Below, in pieces: positions 46,826-58,222 of a stretch of DNA of 64,000 bases. Source of the stretch: Reticulitermes speratus (lineage: Eukaryota > Arthropoda > Insecta > Blattodea > Rhinotermitidae); contig JAJKFL010000011.1 of NCBI GenBank assembly GCA_021186555.1, forward strand, positions 2,028,501-2,092,500, read 5' to 3'. Position numbers and translations under genes: made by a program. How positions within the stretch are numbered: position 1 is the first letter of the stretch; each line of letters begins with the position of its first letter. The notes beneath the pieces were generated by a model. The model was not told where the DNA came from. It did no database searches and saw only the letters and a list, made by a program, of their open reading frames with translations.

Positions 46826-47045
46826 TCATCGCTCTTCTGGGACGTCCAAGAAGTCCGGTCTTCTGGGACGACCAAGAAGTCCGGTCTTCTGGGACGTCCA
46901 AGAAGTCCGGTCTTCTGGGACGTCCAAGACGTCCGGTCTTGTTGGACTGCTTGACCCATGAAGATGGGACCGATAGTTTGTCCCGAAACTTCGGTAACAG
47001 CTACCAATCTGCGCTGCGTAACATCCCAGAAGAGCGAAGATCTCA
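46826..47045 (+). repeat. Foldback, class 2, with 26-bp repeats and hammerhead-like core
   Basis: The ends are inverted: GCTCTTCTGGGACG (46830) and CATCCCAGAAGAGC (47025). The left part is four tandem copies of a 26-bp unit (CTTCTGGGACGTCCAAGAAG and so on). The right part has TGAAGATGGGAC, GTCCC, GAAACTTCGGTAACAG at 46957-46997. This has the order of a hammerhead core, a GGGAC/GTCCC stem II, and GAAA. Frames here on both strands are spurious. Confidence 0.65.
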
Positions 47046-48112
47046 TTTAGACCGCGGCGGAAGCCTGAATTCATTGGGTTTAAATGAGGTTTGTTTTGCC
47101 TTTTATGTTATGTGACCCGTGTGTCAGCAATGTCTTCGATTTCTCTATTTGAACCATTGCTTTACGATGTTGTATTGGCAATCCAAATTCATTATGTCGC
47201 GAAATTAGGAAACATGCATTTCCCGCCAAGACATAATATTTCTTATACAAGACTTGTGCAATTTAATTCATTAGACAAAGTTTCCGGAAAATTTTCCTAC
47301 AGTTTGGGAACCGCTGTAACCTCTTTCGATATCTGTGATAAACAGTGGCTTCTTTGTTGTTCGCTGAATTCTGCTGCGGTTGATTCATTTCTGGATTATT
47401 CAACCGTGTTTTATTAAGCTCGGGAGTCAGCGTTGAATTCTATATTAAAATAATTATGGACAGCGCCCTGAGGTACATTTAACAGGAAACTATGTTTTTT
47501 TAAAGATTCTATCAGCCAGAAACTATACATATATCTGTTTGTCTGTCTGTCTGCCTGCCTCTCTTTCTCTATCTATCCATCAGTCCTTCCACCCCCCCCC
47601 CCCCCAATTTCTACCGACTTTATGCTAGTTTATCAACAAAATGTCTATCACAATTCAGGTCGTTGAATTCAGTTCTGTAGAATGTCTCTGCGCACAATTT
47701 AATTGCCTTAATGATGGTCTACATAGCGTGTTTGGAGTGCAATTTATTAAACTTCTTCCTCAAAATAAGAAAACAATAAACAGTTCTGTGCTCCGCTTAC
47801 CAAATGCTCGAGACTTGAGCAATTTTCTTTTCTCAACGTTTGCAGCACCGCCAAGCAATTGGACAGTGATGTGTGTGCGTTGCGTTGCTGAAGGCAATGT
47901 GCCTGCTGGCAACCTCTGCCATTAAGAGCTGAAGACTGCAATGAAACTTAAAAAGTGAATTAAAGTTAACAAACATAATAAAAAGTACATAACTTCGCGA
48001 GAGATAAGTATGAGGATGTGTAAAGTACGTGTAAGATTCAGTGACCTGTTCGAGCTGTATGGGAGCAATGTGGCTTCTATAATCATCCTGAATACGCCAT
48101 CTGTCATTAACA
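47046..48112. other. Unannotated stretch
   Basis: A frame of 108 codons at 47091-47417 has no recognisable domain. A poly-C run lies at about 47590-47604. Nothing else supported. Confidence 0.4.
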
Positions 48113-48240
48113 CGTCATGGACAAATTTCACATCTTTGTTCACACCGTGCCTTATATTGAATTATAAACTAGAATGTACCAACAATAATGCACAAATTTC
48201 ATATATAACACCACATCCTTTAGAGGATCATTGTACGTAA

Positions 48241-48290
48241 CTCTGACATGTTTCGGTGGCATATATACCACCATCATCAAGGAGAAAGTT
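48241..48290 (-). ncRNA. Hammerhead ribozyme-like motif, minus strand
   Basis: Read leftwards: TTGATGA, stem II GGTGGTATATATGCCACC (GGTGGCA-type pairing), GAAA, ACATGT, C. The cleavage position C after GT matches the classical GUC site. The first core strand is TTGATGA instead of CTGATGA, a single change. Stem I pairing is partial. Confidence 0.6.
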
Positions 48291-48511
48291 CACAACGAAA
48301 GCTGTAACACCGTTGGTAAGGTAAAGTCCTTCTTGCTATGCACACATTGCCAGAGTCACTTCACAGAAATTCATGCACGTGAACACGGGGACTTGCAGCG
48401 CGTATAACGTGCGTACCGTGCTTTGTGTGCACGAATATCTGTGCAGTGACTGGCAATGTGTGCATAGCAAGAAGGACTTTACGTTACCAGCTGTGTTACA
48501 GCTTGCGTTGT

Positions 48512-48562
48512 GAACTTTCTCCCTGATGATGGTGGTATATATGCCACCGAAATATTTCGGAC
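48512..48562 (+). ncRNA. Hammerhead ribozyme-like motif, plus strand
   Basis: This is the only copy with both invariant strands intact: CTGATGA, then stem II GGTGGTATATATGCCACC, then GAAA. Stem III has changed from ACATGT to ATATTT, which weakens the essential A-U pair region. Stem I is poor. Confidence 0.6.
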
Positions 48563-48879
48563 TTAAAATTATCCTTTAACGACTTTTTGTTATATATATT
48601 AAAGTTGTGCATTATTGTTGGTACATTCTAGTTAATAACGTAATGGACACTTTAGTGACGACATACCCTTTGTTCGCCGCTTACAAACGCCTCTATCATC
48701 TTCACAATATCAAAAGGGCACCAAAGATACTCACGCCTATCCTGATGATATGTTGATCAGGGGTTCTATGGAATAAGCTAAGAGTCTGTCACACATTAAT
48801 TTACGGTAATAGTTTTTTCTGTCAAGTGATATTTACACATTAAAAGCGTAATAAAATTACAGTTGTGGACTTTGCAGTT

Positions 48880-48990
48880 TTCACCGCGGAGTCCATTAAG
48901 ATTAGGGCTAATCTGGGATGTGATGCCACGTAGCTTGATACCATACTACGCGGCATCACGTATCAGAAGACCGTAATCTGAGAAGTACAC
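48880..48990 (-). repeat. Foldback class 2 remnant
   Basis: ATCTGGGATGTGATGCCACG, TAGCTTGATACCATACTACG and CGGCATCACG form an inverted pair (GTGATGCC.CGTAG / CTACGCGGCATCAC). TCAGAAGACCGTAATCTGAG follows. The end words match the copies at 12.5 and 47.0 kb. Confidence 0.55.
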
Positions 48991-50012
48991 TTAAAAATAC
49001 GTTGAAAAAAATAAACTGCCATTTTTTTTCACATAATAGAATTAAAAATTTTCACTTACGGGACTTACAGGAATGTATCCAAAGGAAACAGAACAAAACT
49101 GGCTGTGTCATTATTCTGTAATTCTAAGTTACAAGTTCTGTTATGTCCAATTTCTTTATGAACTACAATAACTTGGCATAAATTTCGTCGTGTGCTTTCT
49201 GGAACACAATACCATTGCCTCGGAAATTGTGGTCGGCGAGATTATTGTTCTCTTCCTATTTTACGTTTGAAGGAAAAAACTTGTGTTTAAAATTTAAGTA
49301 TTTTGCAGAATCTTATTCCGTATTTAAACTTTTAAAAATTTTACAGAAACCATTTATCTGGAATAAAGGTACAACACAGCCTTTCGCAACCAGGGGTCTA
49401 CGAGTTGTGCCTAAGCGGCCCTGGATTTCAGTAGATTCCGCTAGGAGCATATAAAGATTCTACTGTAGGTTTTTCATAATCATAGCTTTATTATCATTAC
49501 TGCTAGAAAAGTTATATTTTTGTAAAGAATTTTTACACTGACTTAATAAAGTGTTTTGGAGGTTAGGTGTGTTTCTTTTTTTTTATGCATTCGAACCTTA
49601 AGTGTTACGGCGAATTTTGGGTTAGCGGTCCGCTAGTTGACGTAGTCTTGGGGAGGGCTTCTGCAGAATTAGTAAGACTGTGTACGAGTTCCACGATACC
49701 AGAAGGATTGAGAAACACTGCGTTTAGACATTGAACTAACCAAGCAGTTCTTAGGAACTGAGTGTTCAGAACAAAGTGCTGGCCAAGTGAAAAGCGTGGC
49801 GGGAGGAAGACAGAAACATTTAAATATTTCTTATACTATTGTCGTCTGTTAGGCGAAGTGGTTTGACTGTTCATGAAAAGACTTTTCATGTGTAATAGCA
49901 TTCAGTACAGTTACAAATGCACTCATAACAATATTGTCATTTTGGAACACAAACATATTTTCTTTATATATGCTAAATGTTACAGCCTGCTTATTAAGAA
50001 GGTAGATTGGAG
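48991..50012. other. Unannotated stretch
   Basis: No supported gene or element. Confidence 0.4.
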
Positions 50013-50200
50013 ATTGTAGTTCAGGCAGTTAGTCACCGGCCTATAACACAGGAGTCCCGTTTTCAATTCCAGAACAGACATTGTAGGATTGTGGTTGACA
50101 AAGTGACACTGGTACAGTTTTTTTCTCCGAATACTTCGGGTTTTCCCTGTCAGTATAATTCCACAATGCTCCACACTGCCTTTAATTAATTTGTCACTGA
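50013..50200 (+). mobile_element. SINE family B, diverged, 5'-damaged
   Basis: AGGCAGTTAGTCACCGGCCT is the A-box side and TCCCGTTTTCAATTCC an eroded B box. TGACAAAGTGACACTGGTAC and TCTCCGAATACTTCGGG follow the family B body. The end is ragged. Confidence 0.75.
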
Positions 50201-50249
50201 CGTTATGCAATCTTAGCAGTTAATAGCGTCGATAATAGAACATCTCTCT

Positions 50250-50390
50250 CTTACGTCTTCTGGGACTCACGCATTGTCATTGCTGTCGAAGAAGTTTTCG
50301 TTTTGGGAGAGCCTCTTCTTCGTCCACACAGACACTGAAGATGGAGGCAGTAAGCTTGTCTGAAACAGCCGTCACTATTTACTAAATGAC
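50250..50390 (+). repeat. Foldback class 2 remnant
   Basis: CGTCTTCTGGGACTCACGCA opens it and CACTGAAGATGGAGGCAG, CTTGTCTGAAACAGCCGTCA occur at 50330-50372. The first is the class 2 end. The second has the hammerhead-like CTGAAGA and GAAA strands with a poor stem II. Confidence 0.45.
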
Positions 50391-50733
50391 AAAGCGTCAT
50401 ATGCTAAAATACACTAATCTTCCTGAACTGTGCTGTGAGAGCTTTATCTCGCAAGATGTTTGGAGAAAATTGGTTACAGACAGCTAGATTTAAAAGTATG
50501 CTGTTCGTTTGAACTTTTTTAAAGTTAATAAACACTTGTTAACTAAGTTTAAGTTAAAGTTAAGTTTAAGTTAAACTACTTTTTAAAATGCTGCGAGAAT
50601 AATGAAGACCTTGACTTTCTATGAGCGGGATAGGAAATGTAGTCAAGGTTGTCGTGGTAACATGTTGTTATGCCTATAGCAGGTGCCAGCGATTTGTGCA
50701 GAAAAGACTCCGCACTTGTGTTGTGTCCTTATA

Positions 50734-50811
50734 CAGGGCATACACAAAAGAATGGTGCTGTTTTAATAGTGAACACTATTAAAACCGCACCATTATTTTG
50801 TGTATGCTCTG
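50734..50811. mobile_element. 78-bp palindromic MITE, copy 1
   Basis: CAGGGCATACACAAAAGAAT at the left is mirrored at the right (ATTTTGTGTATGCTCTG). The whole element is one hairpin with arms of about 36 bp and a small centre, TAGTGAACACTA. It is flanked by TA. The CAGGG terminus and TA target are typical of Tc1/mariner-mobilised MITEs; the mobilising transposase is not known. Confidence 0.85.
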
Positions 50812-51299
50812 TATATAAACTGGAGATATTTCGCATAGTTTACGGACGTGTTAGTTACGACTGTTCATTGCATCATGTAGAGTTTGTTCTAATTTACTGC
50901 AAAGTAGCGAATATACACGTTCTCCAAACGGTCCGTTTGTATTTTACGATTAAAAACAAAATCTTAACAATTAAAATACACTACTAACCTTCGTACCTTT
51001 ATTGCATGACTTTCTGTGCAATGTTCATTGTCCATTAACATCGAGACTCAAGTTACATTTCATGTACACAACCGAGGAACACCCAACTGGCAGTCAAATT
51101 CTGAACGAATTTCATGTTTAGGCTTATATTTATTAAGAAGGACATTCATATATGGTATACACTGCTCTCTTGTGGGAAATACTTGAACTGCCAGCCATGT
51201 AGTGACGACAGACACATCAATGCTGGCGCTTCAATAAGAAGCCCTGTATCATCACACATATTCTTGCGGGACACAAGTGAAGACCCCTGCAAACAAATG

Positions 51300-51301
<2 letters not shown>

Positions 51302-51340
<39 letters not shown>
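51302..51340 (+). repeat. (TA)n microsatellite
   Basis: An unbroken TA run that ends exactly where MITE copy 2 begins. Confidence 0.95.
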
Positions 51341-51343
<3 letters not shown>

Positions 51344-51418
51344 GGCATACACAAAAGAATGGTGCGGTTTTAATAGTGTTCACTATTAAAACCGCACCAT
51401 TCTTTTGTGTATACTCTG
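51341..51418. mobile_element. 78-bp palindromic MITE, copy 2
   Basis: CAGGGCATACACAAAAGAAT to TTTGTGTATACTCTG, with centre TAGTGTTCACTA. The arms are almost perfectly complementary. It is inserted at the edge of a TA repeat, as expected for a TA-targeting element. Confidence 0.88.
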
Positions 51419-51929
51419 TATATGTATAGATGCAAAGCCATCGAAACAGCTGAAAAGCTGTTTTTGAGATGATTGGCAGGTGTTATTCCTGTATTCCGAC
51501 ATTAAAGTTAAGAAATTACAAATTAATATATTTACAGATAGAATTTTATATTGCGTAATTAAGCGGAATCCACGTGGACAGCTGTTAGTTGTAAGTGCAA
51601 AAACATGCTGGACTGAGTGAAGGACGTAGCAGTCATTGGGCCTAATCCTTAAAGTTGTTCTTGGCGACGGCAGTAGCAGCACAGCTGGTCTGCAGTACAG
51701 TTTGACGCTGTCTAAATGTATTGTACATTGTAGTGCTCTTTATTTACACTTGGAAGGCCCTGTATATTACGTTCACGCAGAAACATTCCGCAATAATACC
51801 CAAAAATTAGGCCATGACCTTATCTTCCCATGTCCTTAATTCGTAGTCCACTACGCTGCAGTCGTAGAGGAGGGAAGGAAGTTGCTAAGGAAACGAATAG
51901 GAAAAATATCTTTGTTCATAATTTCCTTA

Positions 51930-51995
51930 ACCCGACTTCAGTGTCGAGGTTAAGAATAGGTGGATCTTCAACTCTATTCCCTCTGTAGGCATTTG
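51930..51995 (+). mobile_element. SINE family C, 3' fragment
   Basis: CAGTGTCGAGGTTAAGAATA, then CTCTATTCCCTCTGTAGGCA, matches the 3' end of family C (GTGCCGAGGTTAAGCATG and onward in the 45.6 kb copy). Head absent. Confidence 0.5.
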
Positions 51996-53026
51996 TGGCG
52001 TATTCGGGCTCAGGAAAACTCCAAGGGATTTGAATATTTTAGAGTCAGAGTGTCTTCTCCTATGCTTCTTACATTTCTAAGTTCCTTTAAGAGCAGGATG
52101 AAGCCATGCAGTACCTCTCACAACAAGCGACAGAACATAAGATCACCGCCCAAATATAGCGTTTTAGCTGCCGAATACCATGCACATTGCACACCTTGGA
52201 CGACTTGGCTGGGCAGCTGCATGTTTCTCCCGAAAATAGTTCTCCTACAGTTCATATGGCCCTATAACTAAGGTTAATTAAGTCTCTCTGCTCATACCGA
52301 GACGTGTCTTGCCGAATCATGACAAATTATCCCTAAAGCCATTAAACTCTTTTAATTATCTGTATTATAATTTTGATCCTATCTTTAAATTGTTTCTTTC
52401 GTTGTTTATTAGTGATAGGCAACACCTGTGTTGAAACTGTGACCAGAGCCTGTCGGTTGCTTCATAGGCCCTTCCTTTGTCATAGGCGAGAATATGTTGA
52501 AGCCTGAAGGATAAACACGACGATTGCATGTAAGATAAGATTACGTAATAGCTGGGTTTATTCTGTACGCTAAATACAAGTTATTTATCTTAACACGTAT
52601 CTGTAAACAAGGTCTAAGTGCATAAATTAATAAAAAAATAAATAAACAAGGGAATTAAGTAGAAACAAAAGTCGAAGCGCTGAACTGGGACAATGGACGC
52701 ATTTAGTAAATAAAACTGTGTTAACGCACATACGGCTCGTCTACGCACGATATGCTGTACATCAGGTACGACACGTTTGTAGTTCGCACTGCCATAAGCG
52801 GGATGTTAAAACAAGTGTTGATTCTGTCCGGGAAGGGGGGAACAGTTCTTTGCAATTCGCATTTAACTGTCTCAGGGCGACGAGGCAAAATAAATGACAG
52901 GCGTTTGTGTGGATTGCATAAAAGTAGGGCTTTTCTTGCCTGCTGTTTAGGGATTATCAATTTTTTAAGGAAGTTTACTCTTTGAAGGCTACACAGAAAG
53001 CGAGACGTAAGTAATAATAGAATATT

Positions 53027-53030
<4 letters not shown>
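51996..53030. other. Unannotated stretch
   Basis: No recognised gene. A 129-codon minus-strand frame at 52721-53110 includes the GA/CT repeat as Ser-Leu repeats and is not convincing. Confidence 0.4.

Positions 53031-53071
<41 letters not shown>
53031..53071 (+). repeat. (GA)n microsatellite
   Basis: About 20 uninterrupted GA dinucleotides. Confidence 0.97.
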
Positions 53072-53074
<3 letters not shown>

Positions 53075-55122
53075 AAGGGGTTTTTTCAGGGGTGCGGGAA
53101 GGAACGTCACTTTGTTAGAAGTTTCCGAGGCCTCGTCCGCTCTTTCTTATGATAGGAGTAGCATGCAAATGAATACTTTAGGATGGTGAGAAATAGTGTT
53201 TTGAAATGAGAACCACAGAATTTTGATTTACTGGTTAATACCAAAATGAATAATTCGGAAACATAAATTTTCGGTCTCCTGAGCAGGGGACGAATGTAAA
53301 GCATGTAGATCGCGAAGCCTGCATAAGAAGCAAGCAATAGCAGCTTGGATACTCACAGATGTTTCACCTTTTACCCTTTGAAGACTGGCTATATAAATGG
53401 CGCACAAAGCTTTGTGTACTCTCGTGCAGAGAACACACTCCCTTTGCGGCACAAAGGCCAATCAGTTAATGTGGTATAGGGAAATAGCTGCTGTTGGTTT
53501 TGAGATCCGTACAGAACACGTAAGTACAGTGTCGGCAAAATGCAAAGTTTCCTGATGTTACAGTAGGTGGTACGTATATGTAACACTGGGCTTTAAATGT
53601 TCAGTTGCGGTGTTAACTTTCTTCATTGCTTGTAGTAAATGAACAAAACACAAAGTTCCCTTTGACGGAGAAAGACTGAATTAGGAAAGTCACTCTGACT
53701 TTCAGTCGAGGCTCTGCACACTTATGTTTCGGCCTCGGGCCATCGTGAGGTTCCTATGTTAACGTGTTGATGAGTGATGCAAGTGGGGGTGGCACAGTCC
53801 ATCTTGCGTTATACCGCCCCATAGCCTGGCATTAACGACGGTTATCAGCCTGGCTGTCATTATGCATTGCGCAAGACATTACTTTGACCATTCTGTCTTT
53901 AGTACAGACCATTGTTCTTATGGCAACAACATTGCAACCCTTTATGAGCTTCAATCTTCGAGCTCGCCTACAGCAATTCCTGTACGTCACACGTCTGCGC
54001 TTTTTGGAACAACTCGGGAGTTTTCGGCACTGCTTAAGAGGTTATTCTCAAAGTAACGAGCATAAAGACGCCAGATCCTATTACGGCAGAGGTTATATCC
54101 CTTCCAATTAAATTCTGTAACGACAAAGAACAAAATGACACGTAACGTACAGGGAAGATGAACTTTTGCATTGTACTGTATTCGCTTCTTTATGAGATTG
54201 TCAACAAGTTGGAGGCTGTTGCTGTAAGCGTACGCAGTCCCCGCAAAGGAACTAAATGTGTATGTTATTGTTTATGTTAAAGAACATCCGTGTTAATGTA
54301 AAATAAACGCTAAATTTTAAAATCCGTGGCTTAAGGAAAACAGTGAATACTGGAGTATTTGTATTAGTTTTCCCACTTTTTATACACAACTCACGGTATA
54401 ATTTTTCTCCCTGCTTTCGCAACAGATTTACAATCGATCATATTCTTTATCTCGCAAACGGTGAGATATCGATCCTGCTAGATTCTTATGTTCACATCTT
54501 CAACTTTTTCTTCGGCTTCAGCTCGTACCTGACGAAGAACACATTATGTCTCGGGTATAGACAAAAATACGGCGAGATGTATGACGAGACTTCGCAAATG
54601 CGCCTAAAACCCATTTCGTTATCATTACGCACTTCAGCAGGTTCGATCATTCTGTCTGCGTGTTCAGGATTGAGGAAAGGGTGTCGGCTGTGTGGAGCCC
54701 AAAGTGACAATGTACAGAGTGCTGCCATATCGATATGATACCAGTGACACGTGTTGAGCAACCGTCACATGTTTCAAACATAAGCCTATGTGCATACATA
54801 CATACATACATATGTACATGTTGGTTGAAGTGAACTGTTTTGCTGCCATTTTAAACCCCAAATATTTGTGACGGCGCTGCTGTTAGAGACGGAGTGGCAA
54901 GCAATAAATATTAGTAATCTGTATCCTTTTGTGTGTTTAGCAGTGGGATGAGCTGCGATGGCTGCAGGCCTCTAGGGGTCATGTTCTGCTCTGCCGCTGA
55001 TGTTCCCACATCAATCAGACGCTCTTAGAGGCTCGCACTTTGCGTGAGTGCTAAGAACACCTCGCGATTATACACGTGTATGATCGCCCTACCTTTCTGC
55101 CGACGCTACTCGGCGGGCGAAC
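53072..55122. other. Mostly unannotated stretch
   Basis: A frame of 131 codons (54343-54738) is the longest in unique sequence. I see no domain and it starts without context, so I do not call it. ACTTATGTTTCGGCCTCGGG at 53722, with CCATCGTGAGG, is a minus-strand hammerhead-like core (stem GGCC/GGCC) without an outer box. A short CATA repeat lies near 54796. Confidence 0.4.
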
Positions 55123-55453
55123 ATGATAGAACATAATTATGTTTTACACCAACCAAATGCACATACTCGTATTTATTTAAAGAACATTAAAATGTTCTAT
55201 AAAATGTTAGATTAAAAACCCCAACATATGTTTCGGCTTATCGATAAGCCATTAGAGGCCCTAGAGGACCAATATGTGTACGTGTTTTATAAACAAGCAG
55301 TTGTGACACCCCCTGATGATGGCTTATCGTACGAACATGTTGGTTTAAGCACTTTTAGAACATTAATGTTCTTAATAATGATATGTGCATTTGGTTGGTG
55401 TAAATGATTATTGTTCAAAAATGCACGGTGAAATCAGAATAAAATGATAGAAC
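55123..55453 (-). mobile_element. Foldback element with two hammerhead-like cores, copy 9
   Basis: The perfect 10-bp repeat ATGATAGAAC at 55123-55132 and 55444-55453 flanks it. The outer box CACCAACCAAATGCACAT (55147) and its inverse ATGTGCATTTGGTTGGTG (55383) are the clearest in the window. The terminal motif here is on the right, as ATGCACGGTG (inverse of CACCGTGCAT), so the element is in the opposite orientation to copies 1-3. Cores are at 55218-55256 (minus) and 55306-55345 (plus, CTGATGATGG, then GTACGAACATGTTGG with one change in GAAA). Confidence 0.8.
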
Positions 55454-55732
55454 CTGCGATCCTCAGTCCGTCTGTTTGTAGCACTTGGTTGCTTAAAGCC
55501 CGTTTTAAACTTCAGTATTTTCCTTCCTTAATTTCGTACACGCAGTTTCATGACCACAGAGACATAAAGTGCCTAGTCTTATTATTATTCTACACTTACC
55601 TTCTGAACCAATTTAGAATTAAAGTTCGAATGACATTTGGTGGGACTCAGACTGACAATCGTCTGTCAGATTGATGGCTGTGCGTAGTATTGGCCGGTTG
55701 CTTGTGTATTTTACTGATTTGATCTCAAACGT

Positions 55733-56019
55733 CAATGCATAGTTTTTTTTTCTATGGCTCGACAGCCCTATATGGGCCTGGGCCTCCTCGTTTCGTCGAG
55801 GTTTCATGATCACACACTTCAGACACACCACAGTCGGTAGGACTCCTCTGGACGAGTGATCAGCCCGTCGCAGAGACCTCTACCTGACAACACACACAAC
55901 ACTCACAACAGACAGACATCCATGCCCCCAGTGGGATTCGAACCCACGATCCTAGTAAGCGAGAGGCCGTAGACTCACGCCTTAGACCGCACGGCCACTG
56001 GGATCGGCCAATGCATAGT
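55733..56019 (-). mobile_element. tRNA-derived SINE, family A, complete
   Basis: The 11-bp repeat CAATGCATAGT at 55733-55743 and 56009-56019 is perfect. The minus strand has the full head, the B box GGGTTCGAATCCCAC, the family body and the CCATAG plus poly-A end. It is nearly identical to the copies at 14.7 and 19.0 kb, so the family was recently active. Confidence 0.93.
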
Positions 56020-56147
56020 ATAAGGTACACAAATTCTGCTCGAACATTTGAAAGCAATAATTGCTCTCCGAATATGTTATAGAAATTGTTTATAATTTTG
56101 TATTTGACGTGCGTGGTTTGTGTTACACACTTCAAACAAAATTTGTT

Positions 56148-56230
56148 ATCAACCCTGAAGATGGATGCAGCGGATACCTCCGAGACTTTTTACATATCCA
56201 CTAAGTTACACGGCATCAATTCCCATAAAG
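56148..56230 (+). repeat. Foldback class 2 remnant, right half
   Basis: AACCCTGAAGATGGATGCAG, ACCTCCGAGACTTTTTACAT and AAGTTACACGGCATCAATTC follow the class 2 order of CTGAAGATGG, GA-AC core, then a GGCATCA-ATCCC-like end. Confidence 0.45.
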
Positions 56231-56267
56231 AGTGAGAAGCTCGTAAATGTGGTTGCTGCTGGTGTAG

Positions 56268-56480
56268 AATTTTATCCAGAAGGTGGCCCGTTCGAACCTA
56301 GGCCATAACACCTGCTAAACTGAGAGAGATTTATTATGATTTGCCTCAGTTTCCGCATGAAAATGTAGGGACATTCGGCTACGTACATTACAGTAGATCG
56401 CCTCCTTCTAAATCCTTTCCATTTCATAATTTACCATTTACCCTGACATAGATGCTACGTAAGCTGAAATTCTGACAGCA
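56268..56480 (+). mobile_element. tRNA-derived SINE, family D, diverged
   Basis: The B-box-like CCCGTTCGAACCTAGGCC is followed by CATTCGGCTACGTACATTAC and the tail TCCTTTCCATTTCATAATTT, then GATGCTACGTAAGCTGAAAT. It shares this order with 25640-25870. Confidence 0.55.
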
Positions 56481-57378
56481 TTATGGAATAATCACAGAAA
56501 AAGTAATTATTTGTGTGATTAAATAAATGTATCACGCTGTCGATAAATTTTAGCATCGAGACGCGAAATATGCTACATTCACCGCCCAAGCCTACAGTTT
56601 GCTGACGAGTTTATGTGGTTCTGATTCTCAGGAAATATGGCAAAGACGAATAATGGTCTATGTGGAATTTCAGATTCTCACAACGGTGTTGTTGAGGACT
56701 CGGGTCTTCTATGATGTGACGCTGTGTCGTCGGGTGAGTGGTTCCCGACGTTTCGCAGGTCTTAATGCTTTATTCTTCAAGAGTTAAATGCTTAAAGAAG
56801 AATACTTCCAAACCCTTGAAAATGAAAGCAATCCTTTCGCTCGAAACGCCAGGAAGAACTCACCCAGCAACATTGCACCACACCATACAAGACCAGAATA
56901 AAGAACTATTTTTTTTTATTATGCTTTGTTATATCTATACTATTTCAAATACATAAATAAAGTATATGCGGGCGTCAAAAAGTAACACTGCATTTGTATT
57001 TACACATAAATTTGTATATACATATATTAATGTTCATATATTTTATGTTGCAGGTGAGTGTCATAGAAGTTAAACAGATGCCAAAGCTAGTATAAACGCG
57101 CGGAGATGTAAGTATAAACAAGACAATGTTATTTTTGGACACTATGCTTAATACATGAACGAAATTTAGGAGAAATACATCCTCTATTTGCTTTCGTCTT
57201 CAACTAACATCAACACGCATGCGCCGTGTTTCCATACCCCTGTACCCACACCACAACACGACCAGTCAGTACACTGTACGTCCTCACCACACACGTAACA
57301 CACAACAAAACAGGTACGTCAGTTGTTATTGTATACGGTTCTGTGACATTCAGACTGCCCTTTGTACATTCTTATATA
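56481..57378. other. Unannotated stretch
   Basis: TCCCGACGTTTCGCAGGTCT near 56748 and TCGAAACGCCAGGAAGAACT near 56841 are inverted relatives, probably one more worn foldback. Nothing else recognised. Confidence 0.4.
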
Positions 57379-57456
57379 CAGGGCATACACAAAAGAATGG
57401 TGCGGTTTTAATAGTGTTCACTATTAAAACAGCACCATTCTTTTTTGTGTGCCCTG
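57379..57456. mobile_element. 78-bp palindromic MITE, copy 3
   Basis: CAGGGCATACACAAAAGAAT to TTTTTGTGTGCCCTG, centre TAGTGTTCACTA, flanked by TA. Differs from copy 2 by only a few bases. Confidence 0.88.
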
Positions 57457-57615
57457 TATTTTTTCATCTGTATATTACATTTTTCAGGACGAGATCTACG
57501 TTAAATTACGACGTGTATATGCATGGCCCAAAACCAGTTATAAAAACCACTCTAAAACGTTTTAACGTTTTAATATTTTAGCATCGATCCATGTGAACTA
57601 TGTGTATAACTTATA

Positions 57616-57691
57616 CAGGTATACACAAAAGAATGGTGCGGTTTCCATACTAAATACATAGTAAACCGCACCATCTTTTGTGTATACTCTG
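57616..57691. mobile_element. 76-bp palindromic MITE, copy 4
   Basis: CAGGTATACACAAAAGAATG to TTTTGTGTATACTCTG. The arms match the other copies but the centre is different (CCATACTAAATACATAG), so it is a separate subfamily, 160 bp from copy 3. Confidence 0.85.
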
Positions 57692-57898
57692 TACTATGGG
57701 CTTTTAAGGTATAATATTTATTTACAACTACTGCTTGTGCCAGATATATAGTGTTGTATCGTTTTTAACTCAAAAGCTTGTGCAATTATACGTCTTAAAT
57801 CGTGACCATGACGTGCGTACGTTCTGTAGAAACTTTTAATGTGTAACCTTACACTGTATACTTGCATGTAGAAAGTTCTTGTAGTTCTCTGCTAAATA

Positions 57899-57990
57899 AA
57901 CCCCTGCAGATGGCAACTTGTTTGCCGAAACATGTGTAGGAGACGCAGATATATCTTATACATGTCAATAATTTTTGCAATTGTTGGTTG
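57899..57990 (+). mobile_element. Hammerhead-like core plus outer box, single arm, copy 10
   Basis: CCCCTGCAGATGG, stem II GGCAA/TTGCC, GAAA, ACATGTGTAGG at 57903-57941. The outer box in inverse form, TTGCAATTGTTGGTTG, lies at 57975-57990, 33 bp on. No left arm was identified. The following 57991-58222 holds nothing recognised. Confidence 0.55.
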
Positions 57991-58222
57991 ATTTAGACTT
58001 ACGATAAAATTCATGGTGTATACAACAAAAAATACACGTAGTTAGTTTAAGGAAATGTGTTTTTAGAGCTTTTTCTTTCTGCACCACTGCCACAGCAGTC
58101 ATCAAATTTTAGGATTTATATAAGCGAAATTATTTGTGCTCGAATTACTGTCTAAACCACAACAAACAACAACAACGACAATGATAACAATATAATAATA
58201 ATAAGTTTAAAATGAGGCGGAG

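Larger units (their letters stand above)
48113..48649 (+). mobile_element. Large foldback with paired hammerhead-like cores, copy 8
   Basis: The largest and best-preserved member, about 515 bp. The flanks CGTCATGGACA (48113) and CGTAATGGACA (48639) form an 11-bp duplication with one mismatch. CACCGTGCCTT lies near the left end. The outer box is GTACCAACAATAATGCACAA (48177) and its inverse TTGTGCATTATTGTTGGTAC (48604). Cores lie at 48241-48290 (minus) and 48512-48562 (plus). The inner arms (GTCCTTCTTGCTATGCACAC and so on) are nearly perfect inverted copies, so transcripts would form a long hairpin. No protein is encoded. Confidence 0.85.

Noticed and set aside
54343-54738. 131-codon open frame in unique sequence
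   Set aside because: No domain, signal or codon pattern recognised; the length is compatible with chance in 64 kb read in six frames.
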